Shown: positions 43,324 through 52,179, counted from the first letter of the stretch. The stretch is DNA of 64,000 nt from Streptomyces sp. CB02414 (GCF_001905385.1 NZ_LIPF01000014.1:62001-126000); one strand, 5' to 3'. Numbers and translations are program-made. Notes: a model not told the origin generated them from the letters alone.

Positions 43324-44997
43324 ATGGATGCCGACGTCATCGTGGTCGGAGCGGGACTGGCGGGTCTGGTCGCGGCGCACGAGCTGACCAGCCGGGGCAG
43401 GAGGGTCGCCCTCGTCGACCAGGAGAACGCGGCCAACCTCGGCGGGCAGGCCTTCTGGTCCTTCGGCGGCCTCTTCCTCGTCGACTCCCCGGAGCAGCGC
43501 CGCCTCGGCGTCAAGGACTCCGCCGACCTCGCCTGGAGCGACTGGCAGGGCAGCGCCGGCTTCGACCGGACCGGGGACGAGGACTCCTGGGCGGTGCGCT
43601 GGGCGCGCGCGTACGTCGAGTGGGCGGCGGGGGAGAAGCGCTCCTGGCTCGCCGGACACGGCATCACCTTCCTGCCCACCGTCGGCTGGGCCGAGCGCGG
43701 CGACCTCAGGGCGGGCGGGCACGGCAACTCGGTACCGCGCTTCCACATCGCCTGGGGCACCGGCACCGGAGTCGTCGAGCCGTTCGTGCGGTACGCGAAG
43801 CAGGCCGCGCGCGACGGGCTGCTCACCTTCCACCACCGCCACCGGGTCGACCACCTGGTGGTCGAGGACGGCACGGCACACGGCGTGCGGGGCACCGTCC
43901 TCGCCGAGGACCGCTCACCGCGCGGCGTCGCCTCCAACCGTGACACCGTCGGCGAGTTCGAACTCACCGCCCGCGCCGTGATCGTCACCTCCGGCGGCAT
44001 CGGCGGCGACCACGACGTAGTCCGCCGCCACTGGCCCGAGCGCCTCGGCACCCCGCCCGCCGAGATGGTCACCGGCGTCCCCGCCTACGTCGACGGGCGG
44101 ATGCTCGACATCAGCGCCGAGGCGGGCGCACGCCTGGTCAACCGCGACCGGATGTGGCACTACACCGAGGGCGTGCGCAACTGGGACCCCATCTGGCCCG
44201 GCCACGGCATCCGCATCCTGCCGGGCCCGTCTTCCATGTGGTTCGACGCCCTCGGCCGCCAGCTGCCCGAACCCTGCCTGCCCGGCTACGACACCCTCGG
44301 CACCCTGCGGCACCTGCGCACCGCCGACGGCCTCGCGGACCACGGCCACTCCTGGTTCATCCTCACCCAGAAGATCATCGAGAAGGAGTTCGCGCTCTCC
44401 GGCTCCGAGCAGAACCCCGACATCACCGCCAAGGACCGCGCCCGCTTCCTGCGCGAGCGCGTCCTAGGCAAGGGCGCGCCCGGCCCGGTGGACGCCTTCC
44501 TGCGCGAGGGCGCCGACTTCGTGAGCGCGCCGAACCTGGAGCAGCTCGTCGACCGGATGAACGGACTCACCGACAAGCCGCTCCTGGACGCCGCCTCGAT
44601 CCGGCGCCAGATAGAGGCCCGCGACCTCCAGATGGCCAACCCCTACGCCAAGGACGCCCAGGTCCAGGGCATCCGCAACGCCCGCCGCTACATCGGCGAC
44701 CGCCTCGGCCGGGTCGCCGCCCCGCACCGCATCCTCGACCCGGCGGCGGGCCCGCTGATCGGCGTCAAGCTGCACGTCCTCACCCGCAAGACCCTCGGCG
44801 GCATCCAGACCGACCTCGACTCCCGCGCCCTCGGCGCCGACGGCACGCCCGTCGAGGGCCTGTACGCGGCCGGCGAGGTGGCCGGCTTCGGCGGGGGAGG
44901 GGTGCACGGGTACAACGCGCTGGAGGGCACCTTCCTCGGCGGCTGCCTGTTCTCCGGACGTGCGGCGGGCCGGGCCGCGGCACGGCAGACGGCCTGA
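43324..44997 (+). CDS. FAD-binding dehydrogenase (3-ketosteroid dehydrogenase/fumarate reductase-like)
   Basis: This 557-residue flavoprotein has the FAD motif VIVVGAGLAGLVAAHEL (about 5-21), LVDQENAANLGGQAFWSFGG, an ATP-grasp-free body, and the C-terminal FAD cap GGIQTD, GLYAAGEVAGFGGGGVHGYNALEG. The family includes 3-ketosteroid delta-1-dehydrogenases and fumarate reductase flavoproteins; FAD-binding dehydrogenases of this exact length are widespread in Streptomyces. The ATG at 43324 follows GGAAGGGA; an ATG at 43297 overlapping the tetR stop is an alternative. Confidence 0.88.
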   Translation: MDADVIVVGAGLAGLVAAHELTSRGRRVALVDQENAANLGGQAFWSFGGLFLVDSPEQRRLGVKDSADLAWSDWQGSAGFDRTGDEDSWAVRWARAYVEWAAGEKRSWLAGHGITFLPTVGWAERGDLRAGGHGNSVPRFHIAWGTGTGVVEPFVRYAKQAARDGLLTFHHRHRVDHLVVEDGTAHGVRGTVLAEDRSPRGVASNRDTVGEFELTARAVIVTSGGIGGDHDVVRRHWPERLGTPPAEMVTGVPAYVDGRMLDISAEAGARLVNRDRMWHYTEGVRNWDPIWPGHGIRILPGPSSMWFDALGRQLPEPCLPGYDTLGTLRHLRTADGLADHGHSWFILTQKIIEKEFALSGSEQNPDITAKDRARFLRERVLGKGAPGPVDAFLREGADFVSAPNLEQLVDRMNGLTDKPLLDAASIRRQIEARDLQMANPYAKDAQVQGIRNARRYIGDRLGRVAAPHRILDPAAGPLIGVKLHVLTRKTLGGIQTDLDSRALGADGTPVEGLYAAGEVAGFGGGGVHGYNALEGTFLGGCLFSGRAAGRAAARQTA

Positions 44998-45033
44998 GCG
45001 GACAGCGCGCGCCTCACCGGCCGCTCCGGCTCC

Positions 45034-45387
45034 TCACATCCCGTCGAGGAGCCGGAGCAGCACGGACGCGTGGCTCTCCGCAGGCGACTTGGACGCCGTC
45101 AGCAGCGTCACGTCGCCCTCGCCCGCCAGCTCCCGCACGTGATCGAGGAGCTCCGCCGCCTCGGGCGCGGCCAGCTCGGCCTCGTACCGCTCGGCGAACT
45201 CCTCGTACGAGCCCTCGCCCGCGTGGTACCAGCGGCGCAACCCGGTCGACGGGGTCAGCCCCTTGGGCCACTCGTCCACGTGTGCCGCGTCCTTGGCCAC
45301 GCCCCGCGGCCACAGCCGGTCGACCAGGACCCGTACGCCGTCGTCCGGCTCGGGCGGATCGCAGACGCGGCGCACCCGCACGCTCAT
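45034..45387 (-). CDS. DUF488 family protein
   Basis: This 117-residue protein contains RVLVDRLWPRGVAKD, WYHAGEGSYEEFAERYEAEL and VTLLTASKSPAESHA, the standard DUF488 pattern. A conserved WPRG loop near the N terminus and Lys/Ser residues may form a binding site. The function is unknown. ATG 45387 is used, with GAGGGGAG upstream; a GTG two codons earlier is possible. It is convergent with the flavoprotein gene. Confidence 0.87.
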   Translation of the reverse strand: MSVRVRRVCDPPEPDDGVRVLVDRLWPRGVAKDAAHVDEWPKGLTPSTGLRRWYHAGEGSYEEFAERYEAELAAPEAAELLDHVRELAGEGDVTLLTASKSPAESHASVLLRLLDGM

Positions 45388-45497
45388 GGCCACTCCCCTC
45401 TCGACGGCAGTGCTGCCGCGAGCCTACGTCCGGCGTCCACGGGGCGCCGGGGACGGGTGGGCCGTTCGGGAACGGCCCGAGTCCCCGCCGTGCCCCG

Positions 45498-45755
45498 CGG
45501 GTACTCCGTGGCTCCGACGGCACCTGGTGGGCGGACCGGCCCGTGCGGGTGTGGGCGGCCCGGCGGCTGCACGACTACGCGCACCTGCCGCACGACAAGG
45601 GCCCCGGCGTCCACCCCTGGGTGCTCACCGGCCGCGAGGCGGGCCGCGGTCCGGACAACGAGCCGCTGGTGGCCGACGCCCGGCCGCTGAAGAAGCCGCC
45701 GGGCCGGGGGCCCGGATTCAGCCGGACCTCCTGCGCACCGCCTCGCGGCGCTTGA
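45498..45755 (+). pseudogene. DUF6098 C-terminal remnant
   Basis: An open stretch encodes TWWADRPVRVWAARRLHDY and VLTGREAGRGPDNEPLVAD, the conserved C-terminal part of DUF6098 proteins (which are about 150 residues). No start codon with a ribosome-binding site and no N-terminal half can be found upstream; instead there is an 8-bp hairpin (45459-45478). The 3' end runs into the end of the WblE-like gene on the other strand. I read it as a truncated relic. Confidence 0.6.
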
Positions 45756-45969
45756 GCGCCCGGCGCTCCAGCTCACTGGTCCCGCCCCACACGCCGATGG
45801 ACTGCCCGGTGTCGAGCGCCCATCGCAGACACTGCTCCCGCACCGGACACGTCCGGCAGACCGCCTTCGCCTGCTCGGTCTGCAGAGCGGCCGGTCCGGT
45901 GGTGCCGATCGGGAAGAACAGGTCGGGGTCCTCCGTGCGGCACGCGGCGTGCTCTCGCCAGTCGTCCAT
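45718..45969 (-). CDS. WhiB-like (Wbl) transcription factor, WblE type
   Basis: This 83-residue protein carries the four cysteines of the Wbl iron-sulfur cluster (AACRTED, KAVCRTCPVREQCLRW), the GVWGG turn and a basic C-terminal helix (ERRALKRREAVRRR). Length and sequence are closest to WblE. Wbl proteins bind region 4 of the principal sigma factor and respond to redox or nitric oxide. The start ATG at 45969 follows AGGTGAC. Confidence 0.92.
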   Translation of the reverse strand: MDDWREHAACRTEDPDLFFPIGTTGPAALQTEQAKAVCRTCPVREQCLRWALDTGQSIGVWGGTSELERRALKRREAVRRRSG

Positions 45970-46079
45970 CAATGTCACCTGCGATCGGTATCGTTGGCGC
46001 CCTCGGATTGCCTTGCTCCGCTTCGGGTGGCCTGTCGATGCGCGGTGAAACCGGCGCCGTGCCTGCGATCGCGCCCCGC

Positions 46080-46994
46080 CTACGCCCGCAGCGCCTCGGC
46101 CGCCGCCGACGCCACCGCTTCGGCCAGCGTGGCCAGCGCGGGGGAGTCGAGCCTCCACTGCTGCCAGTACAGCGGGGTGTCCACCGGAAGTCCGGGGATG
46201 AACTCCACCAGCCGTCCGGACCGCAGCAGCGGCAGTGCCTGCGGCTCGGGCACCATGCCCCAGCCCAGACCCGCGGCGACCGCCTCGACGAATCCTTCCG
46301 AGGTCGGCACGTAGTGCCGCGCGGCACTCGCGCCGCCGTGACCGAGCCGCCGGGCGAAGCCGTCCTGGAAATCGTCCCGCCGGTCGAACACCATCACCGG
46401 CGCCTCGGCGATCCGCTCGCGCACCGGCCCGTCCAGGTGCCGGGCGGCGAAGTCGGGGGCGGCGCAGGGGAGATACCGCATCCGCCCCAGGTACCGGACG
46501 GTGCAGCCGGGGACCGGGTCGGCCGACGAGGTCACCGCGGCCATGACCACGCCCTCCCGCAGCAGGGTCGCCGTGTGGTCCTCGTCCTCGCGGCGCAGCT
46601 CGAAGCAGAGCCGGGGCTCTTGGGGAACCCGCGTCAGCGCGCCCAGGAACCAGGTCGCGAGCGAGTCGGCGTTCACGGCCACCGGGATCCGGGTCGGCTC
46701 CCCGGCCACGCTCAGCCCGAGTTCGGCGTACGCGTCCCGCTCCAGCCGGGCCACCTGGCGGGCGAGGCGCACCAGCACCGCCCCGGATTCCGTCGGCCGC
46801 ACCGGCTTGGTGCGCAGCAGCAGCACCCGGCCGGTGCGCTGCTCCAGTGCCTTCACCCGCTGGCTGACCGCGGACGGCGTCACGTGCAGCGCCGCCGCGG
46901 CCGCGTCGAAGGTGCCCTCGTCCACCACGGCCAGCAGGGTGCGCACCTGGTCCAGGGGAAGGTCCGCGAAGGCCGGCATGCTCGGTCCCGTCAT
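46080..46994 (-). CDS. LysG/ArgP-type LysR regulator
   Basis: This 304-residue LysR protein of the ArgP/LysG branch has DQVRTLLAVVDEGTFDAAAAALHVTPSAVSQRVKALE (not longer than needed to see the HTH, about 15-50) and the effector domain to the end. Its partner LysE exporter gene lies divergently 68 bases away. The pair senses and exports basic amino acids such as Lys, Arg or His. ATG 46994 is assumed; ATG 46979 (MPAFADLPL) is an alternative. Confidence 0.92.
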   Translation of the reverse strand: MTGPSMPAFADLPLDQVRTLLAVVDEGTFDAAAAALHVTPSAVSQRVKALEQRTGRVLLLRTKPVRPTESGAVLVRLARQVARLERDAYAELGLSVAGEPTRIPVAVNADSLATWFLGALTRVPQEPRLCFELRREDEDHTATLLREGVVMAAVTSSADPVPGCTVRYLGRMRYLPCAAPDFAARHLDGPVRERIAEAPVMVFDRRDDFQDGFARRLGHGGASAARHYVPTSEGFVEAVAAGLGWGMVPEPQALPLLRSGRLVEFIPGLPVDTPLYWQQWRLDSPALATLAEAVASAAAEALRA

Positions 46995-47001
46995 CACGAG
47001 C

Positions 47002-47027
47002 GCTAAGGATACGTAAGAATCTTTAGC
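47002..47027. promoter_or_regulatory. Imperfect inverted repeat between lysG and lysE type genes
   Basis: GCTAAGGAT (47002-47010) and ATCTTTAGC (47019-47027) form 9-bp arms with one mismatch around an AT-rich centre. The position between the divergent regulator and exporter fits a LysG-type operator. Confidence 0.6.
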
Positions 47028-47062
47028 TGTACGTCCTGTGATCGTCCGCTTAGCGTCGGAGC

Positions 47063-47677
47063 ATGACCAACGCCCTCACCGCCGCGGCCGCCGGCTTCGG
47101 CACCGGCCTCTCGCTCATCGTCGCCATCGGCGCCCAGAACGCCTTCGTCCTGCGCCAGGGCGTCCGCCGCGACGCGGTCCTCGCCGTGGTCGGCATCTGC
47201 GCGCTGTCCGACGCGCTGCTCATCGCCCTGGGCGTGGGCGGGGTCGGCGCGGTGGTGGTGGCCTGGCCGGCCGCCCTGACCGTGGTCGGCTGGGTCGGTG
47301 GCGCCTTCCTCCTCTGCTACGGCGCCCTGGCCGCCCGGCGCGTGTTCCGGCCGGCCGGCGCGCTGCGGGCGGAGGGCGACGCGGCCGGCTCGCGCCGCCG
47401 GGCGGTCCTCACCTGTCTGGCGCTGACCTGGCTCAACCCGCACGTGTACCTGGACACCGTGTTCCTGCTGGGCTCGGTCGCCGCCGACCAGGGGTCGCTG
47501 CGCTGGACCTTCGGCCTGGGCGCCGCGGTCGCCAGCCTGTGCTGGTTCGCCGCGCTCGGCTTCGGCGCCCGCTACCTGGGTCGCTTCCTGGCCCGCCCCG
47601 CGGCCTGGCGGGTGCTCGACGGGCTGGTCGCCGCCACCATGATCGTCCTCGGCGTCACGCTCATCGCCGGGGCCTGA
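47063..47677 (+). CDS. LysE/ArgO family amino-acid exporter
   Basis: This 204-residue inner-membrane exporter has six predicted membrane segments. GAQNAFVLRQGVRRDAVL in the first half and the conserved LTWLNPHVYLDTVFLLG (about 124-140) are LysE/ArgO landmarks. It exports Lys/Arg-like amino acids when intracellular levels, for example after peptide uptake, become toxic. ATG 47063; divergent from its LysG-type regulator. Confidence 0.93.
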   Translation: MTNALTAAAAGFGTGLSLIVAIGAQNAFVLRQGVRRDAVLAVVGICALSDALLIALGVGGVGAVVVAWPAALTVVGWVGGAFLLCYGALAARRVFRPAGALRAEGDAAGSRRRAVLTCLALTWLNPHVYLDTVFLLGSVAADQGSLRWTFGLGAAVASLCWFAALGFGARYLGRFLARPAAWRVLDGLVAATMIVLGVTLIAGA

Positions 47678-47773
47678 ACGCGCCCGGAGCGGCAACGCGG
47701 GGTCCTCGGGCTCGAACGGGGCTGCGATAGTAAGCGCGCAGCCTGAAAGATGTATCGAGCACGTAGGAAGCGC

Positions 47774-49072
47774 GTGGACACCAGCGAGAGCAGTACCGAA
47801 CCAGGGTCGAAGGACCCCGCCCCCGACGGGGCAGCGCGGCGCGGCCTGCGCCGCTGGGCCATGGACACCCGGCCGCTGCGCCGCCCGGCCTACCGCAGGC
47901 TGTGGTCGTCGACCATCGTCACGGCGGTCGGCAGCCAGCTCACCGCCGTCGCCGTGCCCAAGCAGATCTACGACATCACCGGCTCCTCGGCGTGGGTCGG
48001 CGCCGCGAGCCTCGCGGGTCTGCTGCCGCTGGTCGTGTTCGCGCTGTGGGGCGGCGCGGTCGCCGACACCATGGACCGCCGCAAACTGCTGCTGATCACC
48101 AACAGCGGTATCGCCGTGACCTCGGTGCTGTTCTGGCTCCAGGCGGTCACCGGCCTGGAGTCGGTGGCCGCCCTCATGCTGCTGCTCGCGCTCCAGCAGG
48201 CCTTCTGGGGCCTGAACGCACCGGCTCGCAACGCCTCCATCGCCCGCCTGGTCCCCGAGGACGAACTCCCCGCCGCCAACGCGCTCGGCTCGACCGTCAT
48301 GCAGACCGGGCAGGTGGTCGGCCCGCTCCTCGCCGGCGTCCTCATCCCGGTGATCGGCCTGCCCGAGCTGTACCTGATCGACGCCCTGGCCCTGTGCGTC
48401 ACGGTGTGGGCGGTCCACAAACTGCCCGCCCTGCCGCCGCTCAAGGGCACGGCGGTCCGGCGCGCCGGTGTGCGGGAGGTGGTGGCGGGCTTCCGGTACA
48501 TCGCCGGGCACAAGGTGCTGCTGCTCTCCTTCCTGGCCGACATCGTCGCCATGGTCCTCGGCATGCCCCGCGCGCTGTTCCCGCAGCTCGCCTCCGAGAC
48601 GTACGCCGGATACGGCGAGGGGTTCGCCCTCGGTCTGCTGTTCGCGGCGATACCCGTCGGCGCGGTGGCCGGCGGGCTGTTCTCCGGCACCTTCTCCCGG
48701 GCCCGCCGGCACGGCTGGATGGTGATCGGCTCGGTCGTGGTCTGGGGCGCCGCCGTCACCGGCTTCGGGCTGAGCTCGAGCCTGTGGCTCGCGGTGGCGT
48801 TCCTGGCGGTGGCCGGCGTCGCGGACATGGTCTCCATGGTGTTCCGCGGGGCGATCCTGCTGTCCGCCGCGACCGACGAGATGCGCGGGCGCATGCAGGG
48901 CGTCTTCATCGTGGTCGTGGCGGGCGGCCCGCGCCTGGCCGACGTGCTGCACGGCGGCGCGGGCTCCGCCTTCGGCGCGCGGGAAGCGGTGGCCGGCGGC
49001 GGACTGCTCGTCGTCGTGGTGATGCTGACCCTGGCGGCCGCGATGCCGGCGCTGCGCCGCTACCGCGTCTGA
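47774..49072 (+). CDS. MFS transporter (EntS-like)
   Basis: This 432-residue transporter has twelve predicted membrane segments, DTMDRRKLLLITN between segments 2 and 3, and the overall pattern of the EntS/'MFS_3' group, which includes enterobactin exporters and macrolide-like efflux pumps. No siderophore cluster is nearby, so the substrate is unknown. GTG 47774 follows AGGAAG; an ATG at 47750 would add eight residues. It is convergent with the cNMP-binding gene. Confidence 0.87.
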   Translation: MDTSESSTEPGSKDPAPDGAARRGLRRWAMDTRPLRRPAYRRLWSSTIVTAVGSQLTAVAVPKQIYDITGSSAWVGAASLAGLLPLVVFALWGGAVADTMDRRKLLLITNSGIAVTSVLFWLQAVTGLESVAALMLLLALQQAFWGLNAPARNASIARLVPEDELPAANALGSTVMQTGQVVGPLLAGVLIPVIGLPELYLIDALALCVTVWAVHKLPALPPLKGTAVRRAGVREVVAGFRYIAGHKVLLLSFLADIVAMVLGMPRALFPQLASETYAGYGEGFALGLLFAAIPVGAVAGGLFSGTFSRARRHGWMVIGSVVVWGAAVTGFGLSSSLWLAVAFLAVAGVADMVSMVFRGAILLSAATDEMRGRMQGVFIVVVAGGPRLADVLHGGAGSAFGAREAVAGGGLLVVVVMLTLAAAMPALRRYRV

Positions 49073-49079
49073 CGGCGCC

Positions 49080-49535
49080 TCACAGGGAGCCCCGCCCGTG
49101 CAGTGCGTAGTGCTCCATGAGGCGGCCCCTGGTGGTCTCCAGCCGGTGCGCGAGGATCTCGGCGACCGACCGCACCAGCACGACGCCCAGCTGCGGATCC
49201 TCCTCGCACAGGCGGAGCACCGCGGCGGCGTCGAACTCGTAGGCGCGCACCGGGCTGAAGGCCTCGGCGCCGAAGTCCCACTCGTAGGGCGGGAACAGCC
49301 AGGACCAGCCGAGCAGGTCGCCCGCCCCGAGACTGGCGACCGTGACCCGCTGCACGGGGGTCACCTCCTGGGTCAGGGAGACCGCGCCGGAGCGGATGAC
49401 CCAGAAGCGGTCGGCCCGGCCGCCCGCCTCGAAGATCCGGGCGTCCTCCGCGAAGGAGACCTCCCGGGCGAGCGCCGTGAGGCGTGCGCGCTGCGGCTGG
49501 GGGAGTGCGGTCAGCAGCTTGATCGCTTTGGTCAT
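49080..49535 (-). CDS. Stand-alone cyclic-nucleotide-binding domain protein
   Basis: This 151-residue protein is a single cNMP-binding beta-roll (about 25-125: RIFEAGGRADRFWVIRSGAVSLTQE, LGAGDLLGWSWLFPPYEW) without the Crp helix-turn-helix. The usual phosphate-cassette Arg-Ala is not obvious. It may be a sensor that acts by protein contacts. The start is ATG at 49535. It is downstream of a decarboxylase gene but separated by a terminator. Confidence 0.8.
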   Translation of the reverse strand: MTKAIKLLTALPQPQRARLTALAREVSFAEDARIFEAGGRADRFWVIRSGAVSLTQEVTPVQRVTVASLGAGDLLGWSWLFPPYEWDFGAEAFSPVRAYEFDAAAVLRLCEEDPQLGVVLVRSVAEILAHRLETTRGRLMEHYALHGRGSL

Positions 49536-49680
49536 GGCACGGGGCTCCTCGCCGGCGATTCGGTTCCGGGGCTTTCCCTATGCCCATTTCAGACGCTGTC
49601 GGCTCCCCGGGCACCTCGGCGGACGGAGAATCCCGTGCGGATTCCGTGCCGCATCCGGGTGCGGGCGCGGCAGGGCATGA

Positions 49681-49715
49681 AAAAGCCCTGGCCGGACGGG
49701 GGAGGCCGGCCAGGG
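49681..49715 (-). terminator. Intrinsic terminator of the decarboxylase gene
   Basis: On the minus strand a 10-bp stem (CCCTGGCCGG/CCGGCCAGGG, 49686-49695 with 49706-49715) is followed by C and TTTTT, a classic intrinsic terminator and rare in this GC-rich DNA. The 293 bases between the two flanking genes hold no gene. Confidence 0.85.
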
Positions 49716-49828
49716 CCGTAAGCGGTGACGCACGAAGGACATTCCGTCGACTCCGTCGCCACGTATGGATGAACGCTAAACCATCTCCGGGGGTTCCGCG
49801 AACCCGAGACCGGGGCACGTGACCGGTT

Positions 49829-51298
49829 TCACTCACAGCGACACCTGATCGTCTCCAGGGCCGGGTCGCTCGGGTCCGGGAGGTACATGCCGGCGTCCAG
49901 ACCGCTGCGCAGGTACCGCAGGACCGGCTCGGCCAGCCGCTCGCCGGGCAGGACGGCCGGGATGCCGGGCGGGTACGGCGTGATCATCTCCGCGGCGACC
50001 CGGCCGGCCGCCCGGCCGAGCGGCACGTCCTCGGTCGGCCCGAAGAACGCGTCCCGGGGGAGTACCGCCTGCGGCATCCGCAACCCGGACGGCGAGGGCA
50101 CCTCGACCCGCGGTGCGGGACCGAGACCCGGAGCGGCACGCGCCAGGTCCTTGAGCGCGGCGAGCAGTTCCCCCGTGGTCTCCCGGTCGTCGCCGTGGGT
50201 GATCTGCATGTTGACGCGGCGGTGGTCCGCCAGGTGCGCCACCACGCCCCGCTGCTCGCGCAGCCAGTCCGCCGCCTGGAAACCCGAGACACCGAGCCCG
50301 TCGAGATCGATCACGACGGGCAGCGGGTCGAAGCCGTGGGCCAGCCCCGGGCCGCAGAAGTCGTCCCGGCCCTCGACGCGCATCCCGTCGATCTCCTCGA
50401 CGGCCGCCCGCACCTCGGCCGCCAGCTCCAGCGCCCCGCCCATCAGCTCCCGGCCGCGCAGCACCATCTGCCGCCGCCAGCCGTCCAGCCCGGCGAAGAT
50501 CAGCGCCGACGGGCTGGTGGTGCCCAGCAGGTCCGCCCGCATGCCGAGCAGCTTCGGCGGCACCAGGTCACCGCGCAGGTGGAACACGGAACCCTGCTCC
50601 AGACCGCTGCCCATCTTGTGGATGCTGGTCACGCAGATGTCGGCGCCCGCGTCCATCGCCCAGGAGGGGAGATCCGGGTGGAAGGGCAGGTGCGCGCCCC
50701 ACGCCTCGTCCACGATCAGGGGTGCCGACCGCCGGTGGCACACCTCGGCGACGGCCCGCAGGTCGGCGCTCGCGCCGTACGGCGTCGGGCTGGTGATCAG
50801 CGCGCCCCTGGCGTCGGGGTGGGCGGCGAAGGCCCGCTCGAACTCCTCGGCCGACGGGGGATGGGCCAGGTGCCGCTCCGCGTCCCAGCGGGGCTCCACC
50901 CAGACCGGCTCGATGCCGGAGAGGATCAGCCCCGACACGACGGACTTGTGGGCGTCCCGGCCGATCAGCAGCTTCTCGTGCGGGCCCGCGACCGCCAGCA
51001 TCGCCGCCTTCACCGACAGGGAACTCCCGCACGTCGAGAAGAACGTGTGCTCGGCGTGGACCGCGTCGGCCATCAGCTCCTGCGCCCGCTGGAGCACCCG
51101 CGACCGGGTGAGCCGGTCGTCCAGTCCGCCGGTCGCCAGCACGTCGCCGTAGAAGACGGCGTCGCCCAGCACCTCGCGCACCTCCGGGTCGGCCCCGCGC
51201 GCCTGCTTGTGCCCCGGCGGCGTGAACGAGAGCCGTCCCTCGCGGCGGTATTCGACGAGGGCTTCCAGCACGGGCGCGCGAGTGTGGTCGGCTGTCAT
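49829..51298 (-). CDS. Orn/Lys/Arg decarboxylase, fold type I PLP
   Basis: This 489-residue PLP enzyme has GHKQARG near the N terminus, STCGSSLSVKAAML, a VDEAWGAHLPFHP stretch with the PLP-contacting Asp, and SIHKMGSGLEQGS with the Schiff-base Lys (about 233). The C-terminal domain ends MYLPDPSDP. It is of the SpeA/LdcC-like 'Orn/Lys/Arg decarboxylase, major domain' class and makes cadaverine, putrescine or agmatine; the substrate is not fixed. Start ATG at 51298; terminator downstream. Confidence 0.9.
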   Translation of the reverse strand: MTADHTRAPVLEALVEYRREGRLSFTPPGHKQARGADPEVREVLGDAVFYGDVLATGGLDDRLTRSRVLQRAQELMADAVHAEHTFFSTCGSSLSVKAAMLAVAGPHEKLLIGRDAHKSVVSGLILSGIEPVWVEPRWDAERHLAHPPSAEEFERAFAAHPDARGALITSPTPYGASADLRAVAEVCHRRSAPLIVDEAWGAHLPFHPDLPSWAMDAGADICVTSIHKMGSGLEQGSVFHLRGDLVPPKLLGMRADLLGTTSPSALIFAGLDGWRRQMVLRGRELMGGALELAAEVRAAVEEIDGMRVEGRDDFCGPGLAHGFDPLPVVIDLDGLGVSGFQAADWLREQRGVVAHLADHRRVNMQITHGDDRETTGELLAALKDLARAAPGLGPAPRVEVPSPSGLRMPQAVLPRDAFFGPTEDVPLGRAAGRVAAEMITPYPPGIPAVLPGERLAEPVLRYLRSGLDAGMYLPDPSDPALETIRCRCE

Positions 51299-51347
51299 GC
51301 CGACCCGGTTTCCCGGCCTCACCGCCGCCAATCCGTCCCCCGGCCGG

Positions 51348-51563
51348 TCAGCGGGGACCGCGCCCCGGGGTCAGCACCTCGTCCAGCACCCGCAGGACGG
51401 CCTCGTACGCCATCGTCCGTACGGCGGCATCCCGGGAGCCGTCCGGATCGGTCGGCCGCAGCTCCTCGCTCCGGGCCCGCCAGGTCCGCTCCTGCTCCAC
51501 CGCACAGGCCCTCGCCCGGTGCATGCGGCGCAGCAGTTCGTCCGAGTCCACAACATCCGTCAT
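51348..51563 (-). CDS. Small hypothetical protein
   Basis: This 71-residue, mostly helical and charged protein (RRMHRARACAVEQERTWRA) starts with ATG 51563 behind GGAGGAC. I recognise no family. It precedes the decarboxylase gene in the same direction by 50 bases and may be co-transcribed. Confidence 0.55.
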   Translation of the reverse strand: MTDVVDSDELLRRMHRARACAVEQERTWRARSEELRPTDPDGSRDAAVRTMAYEAVLRVLDEVLTPGRGPR

Positions 51564-51689
51564 GTCCTCCGCGTACCCCCGACGGCCGCCCGGATGGCCC
51601 CTGAGCCGTAAGGGGGGCCGGATGTTTGGGGGTACCGGCAGAGGTCAGCCGGAAGTAACGGGTAGTCCCACCGACCAGGGAGCTGACGG

Positions 51690-52136
51690 ATGAGTGAAAG
51701 GCACCCGACCCGACCCGCCGTCGCCCGGCCCGGCGCCGGCCTGCACCGGCCGTGCAAACCCGCCGAGGCACGGCAGACCGTCGAACGCGTCGTCACCGAG
51801 TGCTGCGGCACCCAAGGCCCCGAGGGCCACGCGTCCTGCGACGCGGACGCCCTGTCGGACGCCGTGCTGGTCGCCTCGGAACTGACCACCAACGCGATCC
51901 TGCACGGCGGCGGCATCACCGACTTCCGGGTCGATGTCGTCGGCCCCGGTGTCGAGCTCTCCGTGTGCGACCGGAGCCACGACCTTCCGGTGGCCGTGCC
52001 GCAGACCGACCCCCAGGGACGCCGCCGCGTCGGCGGCCGGGGCTGGCCGATCGTCTGCCGGCTGGCCCGTGACGTACGCGTGGCAGACCTTCCGTCGGGA
52101 GGCAAGTGCATCACCGTGGTCGTTCCGCTGTCCTGA
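51690..52136 (+). CDS. RsbW-like ATP-binding protein (candidate anti-sigma factor)
   Basis: This 148-residue GHKL ATPase domain has N-box ASELTTNAILHGGG (about 62-75), and a G1/G2 region DRSHDLPVAVPQTDPQGRR with GGRGWPIVCRLA. The G1 Gly is weak, as in many Streptomyces anti-sigma kinases. It lies 178 bases before a SigB/F-family sigma factor gene in the same direction, which makes that factor its likely partner. ATG 51690 follows GGGAG. Confidence 0.83.
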   Translation: MSERHPTRPAVARPGAGLHRPCKPAEARQTVERVVTECCGTQGPEGHASCDADALSDAVLVASELTTNAILHGGGITDFRVDVVGPGVELSVCDRSHDLPVAVPQTDPQGRRRVGGRGWPIVCRLARDVRVADLPSGGKCITVVVPLS

Positions 52137-52139
52137 GTA

Positions 52140-52151
52140 CTTTTGCAAAAG
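52140..52151. promoter_or_regulatory. Perfect AT-rich palindrome CTTTTGCAAAAG
   Basis: A perfect 12-bp palindrome, AT-rich in GC-rich surroundings, begins 4 bases after the RsbW-like stop and 164 bases before the sigma factor start. It could be an operator of the sigma factor gene or part of a short transcription terminator. Confidence 0.5.
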
Positions 52152-52155
52152 CGGA

Positions 52156-52179
52156 GTTTGTTCCACCGGGGCAGGGGCA
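52156..52179 (+). promoter_or_regulatory. Possible SigB-family promoter before sigma factor gene
   Basis: GTTTG (52156-52160) and GGGCA (52175-52179) are 14 bases apart, close to the GTTT-N14-16-GGGTA form of Streptomyces SigB-type promoters. One base of the -10 differs. It suggests autoregulation or a sigma cascade. Confidence 0.4.

Noticed and set aside
47774..49072. Siderophore exporter
   Set aside because: The EntS-like family suggests it, but no siderophore biosynthesis gene is in the window.
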